Assembly (NCBI GenBank): GCA_028718325.1 | Contig: JAQUMB010000007.1 | Location: forward strand, 1-38,980 | Length of the DNA: 38,980 nt | Direction: 5' to 3' | Source: Patescibacteria group bacterium | GTDB lineage: Bacteria > Patescibacteriota > CPR2 > UBA1875 > CAIMLA01 | Shown here: positions 1 through 6,734 of the stretch, piece by piece | Position numbering within the stretch: position 1 is the stretch's first letter | How the letters are laid out: every line of letters starts with the position of its first letter | Position numbers and translations under genes: made by a program | The notes under the pieces: model-generated | What the model was told of the DNA's origin: nothing | The model's database searches: none | Seen by the model: only the letters and a program-made list of their open reading frames with translations

Positions 1-23
1 AGTACTTCAATTTAAGGAGGGGC

Positions 24-524
24 ATGACCCCATCGTGGGATTTATTTATTATATTGTTTTTCGTAATCATGACCGTTTATGGCCTTCTTTTGGGTCGCGG
101 TCGTGTTTTTAATATTTTGATTAATACGTACGTTGGTTATGTAGTAGCTACCGAACTTGGTAATTTTGTTTATGATTATGCATTAAAAGCTTCCAGCATC
201 TCGCACTCTATCAGTATTTCCTTGTTTGGAGTAAAATTATTGGTTTTTGCCCTGACTATTTTTATTTTGACGATGAGATCAGAATTAGCTGGGGCCAACG
301 ATGATGCCTCTACCAGTTCGCTCTATACCGCTGGATATGGTTTTCTAGCGGCTGGCTTGATGCTTTCCAGTGTCATATCTTTCCTACCAGAAGCAGACAG
401 AATAAATTTATTCAATAACAGCCAAATAGCAGCTCAAGTTTTTGACTACCGCTACTTCTGGTTAATCGGTCCGATCGCAATTATTGCTATTGGCAGCATA
501 GCAGGGCGTTTGTTTCGCAAATAA
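24..524 (+). CDS. Multi-pass membrane protein, CvpA-like in size and topology
   Basis: A 166-residue, strongly hydrophobic protein with about four to five predicted membrane segments (near residues 7-22, 28-45, 66-84, 102-122 and 143-160) and a basic tail ending LFRK. A strong AAGGAGG Shine-Dalgarno at 15-21 fixes the ATG at 24. A polar loop rich in Asp, Ser and Thr lies near residues 90-100. Size and topology resemble CvpA-type colicin V production proteins, but I see no diagnostic motif, so the family link is only a suggestion. A terminator follows directly, so this is the last gene of its transcript. Function unknown. Confidence 0.7.
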   Translation: MTPSWDLFIILFFVIMTVYGLLLGRGRVFNILINTYVGYVVATELGNFVYDYALKASSISHSISISLFGVKLLVFALTIFILTMRSELAGANDDASTSSLYTAGYGFLAAGLMLSSVISFLPEADRINLFNNSQIAAQVFDYRYFWLIGPIAIIAIGSIAGRLFRK

Positions 525-550
525 CAAGCGAAAAACCAAAATAAAACAAA

Positions 551-578
551 ACCCCTCATAAATTATGAGGGGTTTTTA
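551..578 (+). terminator. Intrinsic terminator after the membrane protein gene
   Basis: CCCCTCAT (552-559) pairs with ATGAGGGG (565-572) around a 5-base loop, followed by TTTTT. It ends the plus-strand transcript. The A-rich run before the stem gives it some terminator character on the minus strand too, where it would end the tRNA-fMet transcript. Confidence 0.85.
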
Positions 579-586
579 ATATTCAT

Positions 587-661
587 TGGTAGCGGGGGGA
601 GGACTCGAACCTCCGACCTCCGGGTTATGAGCCCGACGAGCTGCCACTGCTCTACCCCGCG
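587..661 (-). tRNA. Initiator tRNA-fMet (CAT), CCA encoded
   Basis: Read on the minus strand, the 75-base gene folds as a cloverleaf with anticodon loop CTCATAA and an anticodon stem carrying the three consecutive G-C pairs (GGG/CCC) diagnostic of initiators. Position 1 is C facing U72 by my alignment, so the first acceptor pair is mismatched, as initiators require (most bacteria have C1-A72). The D-stem has A11-U24, also initiator-like. Discriminator A and a genomic CCA are present. It lies downstream of the ftsB-like gene and a 30-base palindrome. Confidence 0.93.
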
Positions 662-727
662 TCGACGTCGGAGCTCGCTTATGTTTCCACAAACGTATTT
701 GCTTCAACTCTCTGCGACTCCTCCTTT

Positions 728-757
728 TTCCCAAAAATTTGTACAAATTTTTGGGAA
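728..757. repeat. 30-base perfect palindrome upstream of tRNA-fMet
   Basis: Bases 728-757 are a perfect inverted repeat centred on GTAC at 741-744; the half-site is TTCCCAAAAATTT. On the minus strand it falls between the end of the ftsB-like gene and the tRNA-fMet. It is not followed by a U-run in that direction, so it is a poor intrinsic terminator. A hairpin in the tRNA precursor, or a protein-binding dyad, fits better. Confidence 0.85.
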
Positions 758-776
758 CCCTTTTAAAAGCTAATCA

Positions 777-785
777 ATTTTAGCA
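777..785 (-). promoter_or_regulatory. Extended -10 promoter, probably for tRNA-fMet
   Basis: On the minus strand TGCTAAAAT (785 down to 777) is an extended -10 element. The 11-mer TGTGCTAAAAT also occurs at the ruvA promoter. It overlaps the stop region of the ftsB-like gene and would give a precursor with about 110 bases of leader containing the palindrome. No good -35 is visible. Confidence 0.45.
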
Positions 786-794
786 CAAATATGG

Positions 795-1151
795 TTAATT
801 ATCAACTCCGAAGAAATATTCCCACCATTTTTGATAATTGGCTAGCTTCTTGACTGTTTTTTCTTCAATAACTTTAGGTTTTTCCTCTGGTACGATTACG
901 ACCACCTCTTCTCCCGGTTTCTGAAGGCCGAACCGTTCCCGAGCAATTCTTTCGCGATATGAAGGACTTTGGTAGTATAACAACTTTGATTTATAGTCTT
1001 CATTGGACTTTTTCAACTCCGTAATTTGATTTTTGAGACCTTCAACTTCTTTGCTTACCGTCCAACTTCGGTATAAAGTCTTGCCTACAGAAAAGAGCAA
1101 ATAGGCGATTAAAACTGCTCCGAATATTTTTATTATTATCTTTCTATCCAC
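795..1151 (-). CDS. FtsB/DivIC-like septum formation initiator
   Basis: A small bitopic division protein: a short basic N-terminus, one membrane helix (near residues 8-24), then a heptad-patterned coiled coil and the family signature around YYQSPSYRERIARERFGLQKPGE, where FtsB/DivIC proteins carry a similar E-x-x-AR-x-x-x-G/L-x-x-PGE motif. In known systems FtsB and FtsL form a coiled coil that regulates septal peptidoglycan synthesis. I place the start at GTG 1151 rather than TTG 1154, because TATAAT ends 6 bases before the GTG and no Shine-Dalgarno exists; this implies a leaderless mRNA. The C-terminal extension (EEKTVKKLANYQKWWEYF) is not part of the family core. Confidence 0.85.
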   Translation of the reverse strand: MDRKIIIKIFGAVLIAYLLFSVGKTLYRSWTVSKEVEGLKNQITELKKSNEDYKSKLLYYQSPSYRERIARERFGLQKPGEEVVVIVPEEKPKVIEEKTVKKLANYQKWWEYFFGVDN

Positions 1152-1157
1152 CAAAAC

Positions 1158-1166
1158 ATTATAACA
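1158..1166 (-). promoter_or_regulatory. Extended -10 box of the ftsB-like gene
   Basis: TGTTATAAT read on the minus strand, ending 6 bases before the GTG start at 1151. Transcription would begin at or next to the start codon. Confidence 0.6.
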
Positions 1167-1172
1167 GAATCG

Positions 1173-1201
1173 TTGACGTTAGGGGCAAAATTAGCTATAA
1201 T
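1173..1201 (+). promoter_or_regulatory. Sigma-70-type promoter for the tRNA-Lys/tRNA-CAT pair
   Basis: TTGACG (1173-1178), a 17-base spacer and TATAAT (1196-1201). tRNA-Lys begins 23 bases after the -10. Confidence 0.8.
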
Positions 1202-1224
1202 ACTTTCGTTTAACGTACTCATTA

Positions 1225-1299
1225 GGGCCCGTAGCTCAGGGGTAGAGCAATTGCCTTTTAAGCAACTGGTCGTGGGTTCGAATCCCACCGGGCCCTCCA
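1225..1299 (+). tRNA. tRNA-Lys (TTT), CCA encoded
   Basis: Cloverleaf with acceptor GGGCCCG/CGGGCCC, anticodon loop CTTTTAA, T-loop TTCGAAT and genomic CCA at 1297-1299. The discriminator (position 73) is T, which is unusual: bacterial tRNA-Lys normally has A73, or G73 with class I LysRS. The same T73 is seen in the second tRNA-Lys at 34336. Confidence 0.93.
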
Positions 1300-1340
1300 A
1301 AATATTCGTCATAATCAAGCTATAACTTATCGACATTTTC

Positions 1341-1415
1341 GGCTGTGTAGCTCAGGGGTAGAGCAGCAGACTCATAAGCTGTTGGTCGGTGGTTCAAATC
1401 CACCCACAGCCACCA
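1341..1415 (+). tRNA. tRNA with CAT anticodon (elongator Met or Ile2), CCA encoded
   Basis: Acceptor GGCTGTG/CACAGCC is fully paired, discriminator A, CCA at 1413-1415. The anticodon loop is CTCATAA. The stem lacks the GGG/CCC of initiators, so this is elongator tRNA-Met or, if C34 is modified to lysidine by TilS, tRNA-Ile for AUA. An A31-G39 mismatch closes the loop. I cannot decide between the two without a family comparison. Confidence 0.9.
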
Positions 1416-1419
1416 AATT

Positions 1420-1446
1420 AGACCTTTACAAAGGTCTTTTTTCTTT
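1420..1446 (+). terminator. Intrinsic terminator of the tRNA operon
   Basis: GACCTTT (1421-1427) and AAGGTC (1431-1436) pair around a tiny loop, followed by TTTTTTCTTTT. It ends the tRNA-Lys/tRNA-CAT transcript just before the comEC promoter. Confidence 0.8.
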
Positions 1447-1466
1447 TCTATAAATATTATTTCAGT

Positions 1467-1472
1467 TAAAAT
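1467..1472 (+). promoter_or_regulatory. -10 box of comEC (leaderless)
   Basis: TAAAAT, 6 bases before the ATG at 1479, with no Shine-Dalgarno between. No clear -35. Confidence 0.5.
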
Positions 1473-1478
1473 TTATCT

Positions 1479-2933
1479 ATGAAGGCAAAAATTCTTATTA
1501 TATGGATGTTGTCATATTTATTGGGAGCTATCGTTGCGCCTTTTTTTGAAGCTGACCCAACGACCTGGCTCTTATATGGGCTTGTCATAGGCCTTTGTTC
1601 TTTCTTTTTATTCAAATTCAAATTTTTATGGGCGGCTTTCTTTGGGATTGGCCTAGTACTTGTTTCAATATCACAGTTTCAATATCAAACTTTACATTTC
1701 AATTTAATCAACCATGAGTATGCAGGGAAGACTAGTAACTATCTGGGCACAATATCTGAAATGCCAATAAAGATAGAACATGGGAATAAAGTAATCATAG
1801 AGATTAAAACTATTAACGGAGAAGCGCAAAACGACAAAGCTATCCTATATATGAAAGAATACCCGGTGGTTAAATTTTCTGAAATCATAAAATTTGATGG
1901 CAAACTGAAATCCTATGGGGACAGTAAAAATCGCTTAATAAAGGACCGTATTATAGGTGAGATGTCCGTAGATGAATTTTCTATAACAGGAAAAAACAAA
2001 AGCCTATATTATCAAATCAAGGGAGTCCTATATTCACTCAGAAGTGCTTTTAATGAGGCGCTCAAAGAAGTATTGCCTCAGGAAGAATCAGGATTAGCAA
2101 GCGGCTTGATTCTAGGAGAGAAGACATTGATTAGCCCTGAATTCACGCGGGCGCTACAAAATAGCGGAACTTCACATATTATCGCTCTGTCTGGTTATAA
2201 TATAACAATTATCTTGAGTTTATTTGTTGCTTTTCGAATACACTTATCCCGTCGTCTAAACTTATTATTACCAATTTGTTTTATAATCCTATTCATTATT
2301 ATGACCGGAGCGTCGGCCAGTATTGTTAGAGCGGGAATCATGGGTATGATGCCGGTTTTGGCAAAATATTTAGGAAGGAACAATAATAGTTTTATTGCTA
2401 TCCTGTTTTCAGCTACTGTTATGGTTTTGTTTAACCCTTTTATTGTTCTATATGATGTCGGATTCCAACTCTCTTTTGCCGCGCTTTGTGGAATGATTTA
2501 TCTCGGGCCCATTATTTCAAAGTGGTTTACAAAGCTACCTGAGATTATTAATTTTACTCTTTCGGAAACACTGGGAGCTCAGGTTGCTACCCTACCTTTA
2601 CTTCTTTATTATTTTGGAAGGGCTTCTATCATTTCTCCAATATCTAACCTAGTTATTTTGAGTTTAGTGCCGCTTGGTATGCTCATTTCATTTGTCATCG
2701 GTGTTTGTTATATGACCTTGCCAATACTTGGACAATTGGTGGCAATTCCAGGTTATTTTATCCTCCACTTATTCTATGTTCTGATTAACTTTTTTGGTGA
2801 TCTGCCATATGCTAGCACTCAAATTAAAATAGAAAGTCCATTTTGGCTCTTTGTATCGTACCTAATCATTCTTGATATTATCTATCTAGGCCATAAACGT
2901 TCTAAGAGAATTAAAACTCAAATTAATTTATAA
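1479..2933 (+). CDS. comEC: ComEC/Rec2 DNA-uptake channel, membrane part only
   Basis: A 484-residue polytopic protein matching the N-terminal and Competence portions of ComEC/Rec2, which moves single-stranded transforming DNA across the cytoplasmic membrane. Three hydrophobic segments come first, then a soluble beta-rich DUF4131-like region (about 75-180), then the Competence domain with hallmark stretches such as LASGLILGEKTLIS, SGTSHIIALSGYNI and GASASIVRAGIMG. It stops before the metallo-beta-lactamase domain that many ComEC proteins carry as a fused C-terminus; that half is the next gene, 9 bases on. With the pilus locus downstream this supports natural competence. The start follows a -10 box by 6 bases. 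Confidence 0.93.
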   Translation: MKAKILIIWMLSYLLGAIVAPFFEADPTTWLLYGLVIGLCSFFLFKFKFLWAAFFGIGLVLVSISQFQYQTLHFNLINHEYAGKTSNYLGTISEMPIKIEHGNKVIIEIKTINGEAQNDKAILYMKEYPVVKFSEIIKFDGKLKSYGDSKNRLIKDRIIGEMSVDEFSITGKNKSLYYQIKGVLYSLRSAFNEALKEVLPQEESGLASGLILGEKTLISPEFTRALQNSGTSHIIALSGYNITIILSLFVAFRIHLSRRLNLLLPICFIILFIIMTGASASIVRAGIMGMMPVLAKYLGRNNNSFIAILFSATVMVLFNPFIVLYDVGFQLSFAALCGMIYLGPIISKWFTKLPEIINFTLSETLGAQVATLPLLLYYFGRASIISPISNLVILSLVPLGMLISFVIGVCYMTLPILGQLVAIPGYFILHLFYVLINFFGDLPYASTQIKIESPFWLFVSYLIILDIIYLGHKRSKRIKTQINL

Positions 2934-2942
2934 TATAAGACA

Positions 2943-3800
2943 ATGAATTATCCTAGTAAGAGAAATGTTTTTAATCTCCTTATCCTCTTACTTTTGACTG
3001 GAACATTAATCGCTTTGATCGGTACAGCCACAAAAGATAGAGAAGACGGAATTTTGCTTCATTTTTTTGATGTGGGTCAAGGGGATGCTACGTTGATAGA
3101 AACACCTCAAAATCAGAAAATATTAATTGACGGTGGCCCGAACGATAGTGTGGTTTCGAAATTAGATAAAAGGATTCCTTTCTATCAAAAAAGATTAGAT
3201 GTAGTGATCCTAACGCATCCACATGCTGATCATTTGGCAGGACTGATCAAAGTTTTGGATAGTTTTAAAGTCAAGGAAGTTTACCTAACTGGGGTTATTT
3301 ATACAACCCCTGAGTATTTTCGATTTCTCGAGGTAATAAAAGAAAAGAATATCACGACTCACGCAGTTTTTGACGGGGACTATTTAGATTTTGGTGATGG
3401 TATAAAATTGAATTTCCTTTTTCCTCAAAAGTCCTTGCAAGGGCAAAAAGTTGATAATCTCAACAATTCTTCAATAGTTGCCAAGCTTACATGGGGCGAG
3501 AAGAGCGCCTTGTTTACTGGTGATTTAGAAAAAGAAGCACAATTACAACTTCTAAACAGCGGGATTAAAGCAGAATTGCTGAAAATCTCGCATCATTGTA
3601 GTAATGATGCTGTCAGCGAGACTTTTCTTAAAAAAGTTGATCCAAAATATTCAATAATCTTTGTCGGCAAAGATAATATGTTTGGTCACCCAACAGCCAG
3701 CTGTCTGAATGCCTTGAAGTCCACGGAAGTATTTAGAACAGATTATAATGGTGATATAAATTTTCTTATGACAAAAGAAAAAATCTCTCACCTGAATTGA
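2943..3800 (+). CDS. ComEC C-terminal-type metallo-beta-lactamase protein
   Basis: A 285-residue protein with one N-terminal membrane helix (about residues 10-27) and a metallo-beta-lactamase fold facing outside. The ComEC-type motifs are all there: FFDVGQGDATLIETP, ILIDGGP, the metal-binding LTHPHADHLAGL, a FTGDLE strand, ISHHCSND, and a final GHPTASCLNAL. In fused ComEC proteins this domain is thought to degrade or process the non-transported DNA strand. It follows the channel gene after 9 bases and probably acts with it. Confidence 0.92.
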   Translation: MNYPSKRNVFNLLILLLLTGTLIALIGTATKDREDGILLHFFDVGQGDATLIETPQNQKILIDGGPNDSVVSKLDKRIPFYQKRLDVVILTHPHADHLAGLIKVLDSFKVKEVYLTGVIYTTPEYFRFLEVIKEKNITTHAVFDGDYLDFGDGIKLNFLFPQKSLQGQKVDNLNNSSIVAKLTWGEKSALFTGDLEKEAQLQLLNSGIKAELLKISHHCSNDAVSETFLKKVDPKYSIIFVGKDNMFGHPTASCLNALKSTEVFRTDYNGDINFLMTKEKISHLN

Positions 3801-3825
3801 AATAAGCGTAAAAATAGAGTAAAAT
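3797..3825 (+). promoter_or_regulatory. Promoter of the diguanylate cyclase gene
   Basis: TTGAAA (3797-3802), exactly 17 bases, then TAAAAT (3820-3825). The -35 overlaps the upstream stop codon. The ATG at 3834 is only 8 bases after the -10, so the transcript should be leaderless. Confidence 0.75.
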
Positions 3826-3833
3826 AGCTTGCA

Positions 3834-4511
3834 ATGGGCGAGTATATCAACAAAATCTTTAATAGGGAAAGGGAATTTGACGAAATTATCGAAGAGGTCC
3901 TTTTTATTGCCGAACATGAAAAAAATAAAGATCAACGCCGTGAAAAAATTCTTCATTTAACAGCAAAAGTTAAGAGAGCTTATCTGGCGGCTCATTATGA
4001 TGCAATAACCGATTCTTTGACGGGCTGCTTTAATAAAAAACATATTAAAGAAATGTTTCATCATCAATACTCTTTGGCCAAAAGAAATAATCAATATTTT
4101 TCACTGGTGGCGATGGACATTGATTATCTGAAATACATTAATGATACTTATGGGCATAACAAAGGTGATGAAGTTATCAAAAATGTTATCCGGGTTGTCT
4201 CAAAAATTGTCCGTGACGAAGACTTGGTTTTCCGATATGGTGGCGATGAATTCATTTTATTCTGTATCCATAATAATAAACTTGGGATAAAAAAAATCTC
4301 AGCGAGAATAAAAAAAGAGGTTTCATCGTTAAAGACTGTCAAAGGCCATAAGCCGGCAGTGACGATCGGCTATGCTACCGTTAAGACTAATGGGGGAGAC
4401 AATGTAGGCTACGCGACATTATTCCAGGAGGCAGATGAAATGCTCTATGAAGAAAAGCATAAAAGAAAACCGCCTGCTTTTTTGAAGGACATAAAAAGCA
4501 GACAGTACTAG
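3834..4511 (+). CDS. Stand-alone GGDEF diguanylate cyclase
   Basis: A 225-residue soluble protein: a helical N-terminus (1-55) rich in charged residues, then one complete GGDEF domain that would make cyclic di-GMP from two GTP. Visible motifs are DSLTGCFNKKH, MDIDYLKYINDTYGHNKGDE, the intact active site RYGGDEF, and a late ADEMLYEEK. The product-inhibition I-site RxxD is present as RDED, five residues before GGDEF. No membrane or sensory domain is attached. It has its own strong promoter inside the end of the comEC locus; control of the nearby type IV pilus is a reasonable guess. Confidence 0.93.
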   Translation: MGEYINKIFNREREFDEIIEEVLFIAEHEKNKDQRREKILHLTAKVKRAYLAAHYDAITDSLTGCFNKKHIKEMFHHQYSLAKRNNQYFSLVAMDIDYLKYINDTYGHNKGDEVIKNVIRVVSKIVRDEDLVFRYGGDEFILFCIHNNKLGIKKISARIKKEVSSLKTVKGHKPAVTIGYATVKTNGGDNVGYATLFQEADEMLYEEKHKRKPPAFLKDIKSRQY

Positions 4512-4524
4512 GAGCTAATTTATA

Positions 4525-5280
4525 ATGTCAGGTCATTCCAAATGGGCGGGGATTAAGCATAAGAAAGCTATTGTTGACGCCAAAAAAGGCAAAGAATTTA
4601 CCAAAGTTGCTAATATGATTACTATCGCAGCCAAACAAGGTGGCGGTGACCTCAAAATGAATTTCTCTCTCAGGCTAGCTATCGACAAAGCGAAAGCAGT
4701 CAATATGCCAGCTGCAAATGTTGATAGGGCCATCAAGCGTGGTACAGGTGAGCTTGGCGGAGTCGCTCCTGAGGAATTGATCTATGAGGGATATGGACCA
4801 GCTGGCGTAGCTGTATTGATCGAAGCCATGACTGATAATCGTAATCGCACAGCATCAGAAATTCGCAGCATCTTTTCAAAGCACGGCGGTAATATGGCGG
4901 AAGCTGGGGCTGTGGCTTATATTTTTGAACAAAAAGGTCAAATAAACATAGAACCAAAAAAACAACAAATTGATAAGGATAACTTAGAGCTGGCAGTTAT
5001 TGACTCTGGAGCTGATGACTTTGAATATAGCGGAGATGAAGTAATCGTTTATACTAAAAAATCTGACCTACAAGAGGTAAAAGAGTTTTTGGAATTCAGT
5101 AAAGTCAAAATTGAGGAAGCAGAGGTTACCTATATACCGAAAAATGAGATAAAGATAAATGATGAAATAACGGCTAGTAAGGTTGTAAAATTGATAGATT
5201 CTCTGGAGGAATCTGAGGATGTTACGGCAGTCCATGCAAACTTTGACATATCCGAAGAAGTTTTGGAGAAATTTAATTAA
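4525..5280 (+). CDS. yebC: YebC/PmpR/TACO1 family protein
   Basis: Full-length 251-residue YebC family protein beginning with the classic MSGHSKWAGIKHKK, then KGKEFTKVANMITIAAKQGG, NVDRAIKRGTGE and EGYGPAGVAVLIEAMTDNRNRT. The family was first described as transcription regulators, and newer work links members to translation of difficult proline-rich stretches. The gene commonly neighbours ruvC, as it does here two genes upstream. A GGAG motif at 4511-4514 precedes the ATG by 10 bases. Confidence 0.96.
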   Translation: MSGHSKWAGIKHKKAIVDAKKGKEFTKVANMITIAAKQGGGDLKMNFSLRLAIDKAKAVNMPAANVDRAIKRGTGELGGVAPEELIYEGYGPAGVAVLIEAMTDNRNRTASEIRSIFSKHGGNMAEAGAVAYIFEQKGQINIEPKKQQIDKDNLELAVIDSGADDFEYSGDEVIVYTKKSDLQEVKEFLEFSKVKIEEAEVTYIPKNEIKINDEITASKVVKLIDSLEESEDVTAVHANFDISEEVLEKFN

Positions 5281-5696
5281 TGTTAGCCACAACGCATGTT
5301 TTAGTCGGTGCTGGGGCCGGCGAAGTTGTACATAATCCATCATTAGCTTTTGTAGTATCAATAATATTACATTTTTTGACCGATAAAATCCCTCATTATT
5401 GGCCGAAGAGTCAGAAACAAAAAAACATTTTAGTATTCGTCGATTGGTCAATTGCGCTTTTGATTATTATTTTTCTTCTAATTATGCCGACACCGAACAA
5501 AACTTCGGTTATCGCTGGAGCGATCGCTAGTTTACTGGTTGATCTTTTGCTGGTTGGGGTGCCGGCTTTGCATAAAACCAAAATCGGTCTTTGGCATACC
5601 AATAGACAGCCGCATAGAACCGAATTTTATTTTTTACTCACAGACCTTGTTTTTATAATTCCTTTATCAGTGTATTTTTTAGCTGAGGTCATCTAG
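5280..5696 (+). CDS. Small membrane protein with His/Asp motif, copy 1 of a tandem pair
   Basis: 138 residues with about four membrane helices. ATG overlaps the yebC stop (TAATG), implying translational coupling. Conserved between this protein and the next gene: an N-terminal THVLVGAGAGEV with a His in helix 1, HFLTDKIPHYWP (H-x3-DK-x-PH-x-WP), a late RQPH and LLTD. Clustered His and Asp at the membrane face recall YdjM/DUF457-type putative metal-dependent membrane hydrolases, but similarity is weak and no function is assigned. Confidence 0.75.
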   Translation: MLATTHVLVGAGAGEVVHNPSLAFVVSIILHFLTDKIPHYWPKSQKQKNILVFVDWSIALLIIIFLLIMPTPNKTSVIAGAIASLLVDLLLVGVPALHKTKIGLWHTNRQPHRTEFYFLLTDLVFIIPLSVYFLAEVI

Positions 5697-5698
5697 CC

Positions 5699-6109
5699 AT
5701 GATGGTTTTAAGCCATGTTGCTGTCGGTGGAGCTGTCGGATCGGTAATACAAAACCCATTTCTAGCTTTTTTTCTTGGCATAGTTATTCATCTGATTATG
5801 GACAAGGTCCCTCATTTTTGGCCAAAAAAGACGGAAAATGAAGTATATTTTAAGGCAATTGATATTGGATTGAGTCTGCTCTTAATGTTAGTTTATTGGC
5901 TGGTTGGGTTTCATAGTGTCAGTTTTTGGGCAGGGGTTATGGGTAATCTAAGTGTTGATCTTGTTACTGTTGGGATAAAACCGATTAAGGAAGCGAGATT
6001 GGGACAATGGCAAGAGAAAAGACAGCCCCATGTCGCTAAACCGATATATTTATTAACCGATACTTGTTTTATAATAATCGGCCTATACTTTTTATGGGGT
6101 TTGCGATGA
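5699..6109 (+). CDS. Small membrane protein with His/Asp motif, copy 2 of a tandem pair
   Basis: 136 residues, a diverged paralogue of the preceding gene along its whole length (SHVAVGGAVGSV, NPFLAF, HLIMDKVPHFWP, DLVTVG, RQPH, LLTD). It starts 2 bases after the first copy ends, and its stop overlaps the ruvC start as ATGA, so both copies are in one operon with yebC and ruvC. The pattern of invariant His and Asp suggests metal binding or catalysis. ATG 5702 is an alternative start. Function unknown. Confidence 0.75.
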   Translation: MMVLSHVAVGGAVGSVIQNPFLAFFLGIVIHLIMDKVPHFWPKKTENEVYFKAIDIGLSLLLMLVYWLVGFHSVSFWAGVMGNLSVDLVTVGIKPIKEARLGQWQEKRQPHVAKPIYLLTDTCFIIIGLYFLWGLR

Positions 6110-6591
6110 TTTATTTAGGGATTGATCCTGGTACAGCAACGACAGGATATGGAGTTATCAAAGAAGAAAAAGGAAAAATTTCGGCTGTTAATTATGGTTG
6201 TATTTTAACCAGTCCAAAAAAATCTCTTGATGTCCGGCTGGAGGAAATAAGCGAAAAATTAACAGAAATAATTCAAAAATATCAACCTTTTGAAGTGGCT
6301 GTTGAAGAACTATTTTTTACCAACAATGCCAAAACCGCTATTGCTGTGGGGCAGGCCAGGGGAGTGATTCTTCTAACGGCTAAACAGAATCATTGTGCTA
6401 TAGCTGAATATACGCCATTGCAGGTCAAAAATGCTATTTGTGGTTATGGTGGCGCAGACAAAAAACAAGTTCAAAAAATGGTTCAGATGCTATTACAATT
6501 AGAGGAAATTCCGAAACCAGACGATGCGGCGGATGCTCTGGCGATTGCTATTTGTCATTCGGCATCAAGGAAAATAAATAACTTAAAATAA
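6106..6591 (+). CDS. ruvC: RuvC Holliday-junction resolvase
   Basis: 161 residues, normal for RuvC, the endonuclease that cuts four-way junctions after RuvAB branch migration. The RNase H-like fold shows MIYLGIDPGTATTGYG (catalytic D7), VAVEELFF (catalytic Glu about 67), NAKTAIAVGQARGVI, and the C-terminal PDDAADALAIAICH supplying the last Asp residues. I choose ATG 6106 over the upstream TTG in the same frame because it matches the family N-terminus and forms an ATGA overlap with the preceding gene. Confidence 0.96.
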   Translation: MIYLGIDPGTATTGYGVIKEEKGKISAVNYGCILTSPKKSLDVRLEEISEKLTEIIQKYQPFEVAVEELFFTNNAKTAIAVGQARGVILLTAKQNHCAIAEYTPLQVKNAICGYGGADKKQVQKMVQMLLQLEEIPKPDDAADALAIAICHSASRKINNLK

Positions 6592-6675
6592 TATTTTCCT
6601 GGCTCGTTTCTTCTCGATAGGAAATGAACCAAAGAGGCAAAATTCAGAATAAAAAAGTAGTGTAAAACCCAATCG

Positions 6676-6716
6676 TAAAAAGAAAGTGGCCGGGGGCGCT
6701 TATGCGCCACCGGCCA
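6676..6716 (-). terminator. GC-rich intrinsic terminator of the opposite-strand gene
   Basis: Thirteen-base arms (6687-6699 and 6704-6716, one mismatch) around the loop TTAT; on the minus strand the stem is followed by TTTCTTTTT. It is placed 19 bases after the stop of the GC-rich gene. The stem is nearly all G and C, unlike the other terminators here. Confidence 0.85.
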
Positions 6717-6734
6717 AGTTGTTGAACCGTGAAA

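Noticed and set aside
1136-1336. Minus-strand frame with EGPVGFEPTTSCLKG-type text
   Set aside because: It is the antisense of tRNA-Lys; this peptide text is a known false product of tRNA T-arms. The same applies to minus-strand frames at 26173-26373, 26640-26891, 26782-27237 and 34369-34698.
5068-5451. Minus-strand open frame across the end of yebC
   Set aside because: Antisense to yebC and the first paralogue, which are well supported; no promoter or ribosome binding site.
6602-6613. GCTCGTTTCTTC, reverse complement of 27025-27036 in the tRNA-His leader
   Set aside because: Twelve-base matches are expected many times by chance in 39 kb; no extended similarity around it.
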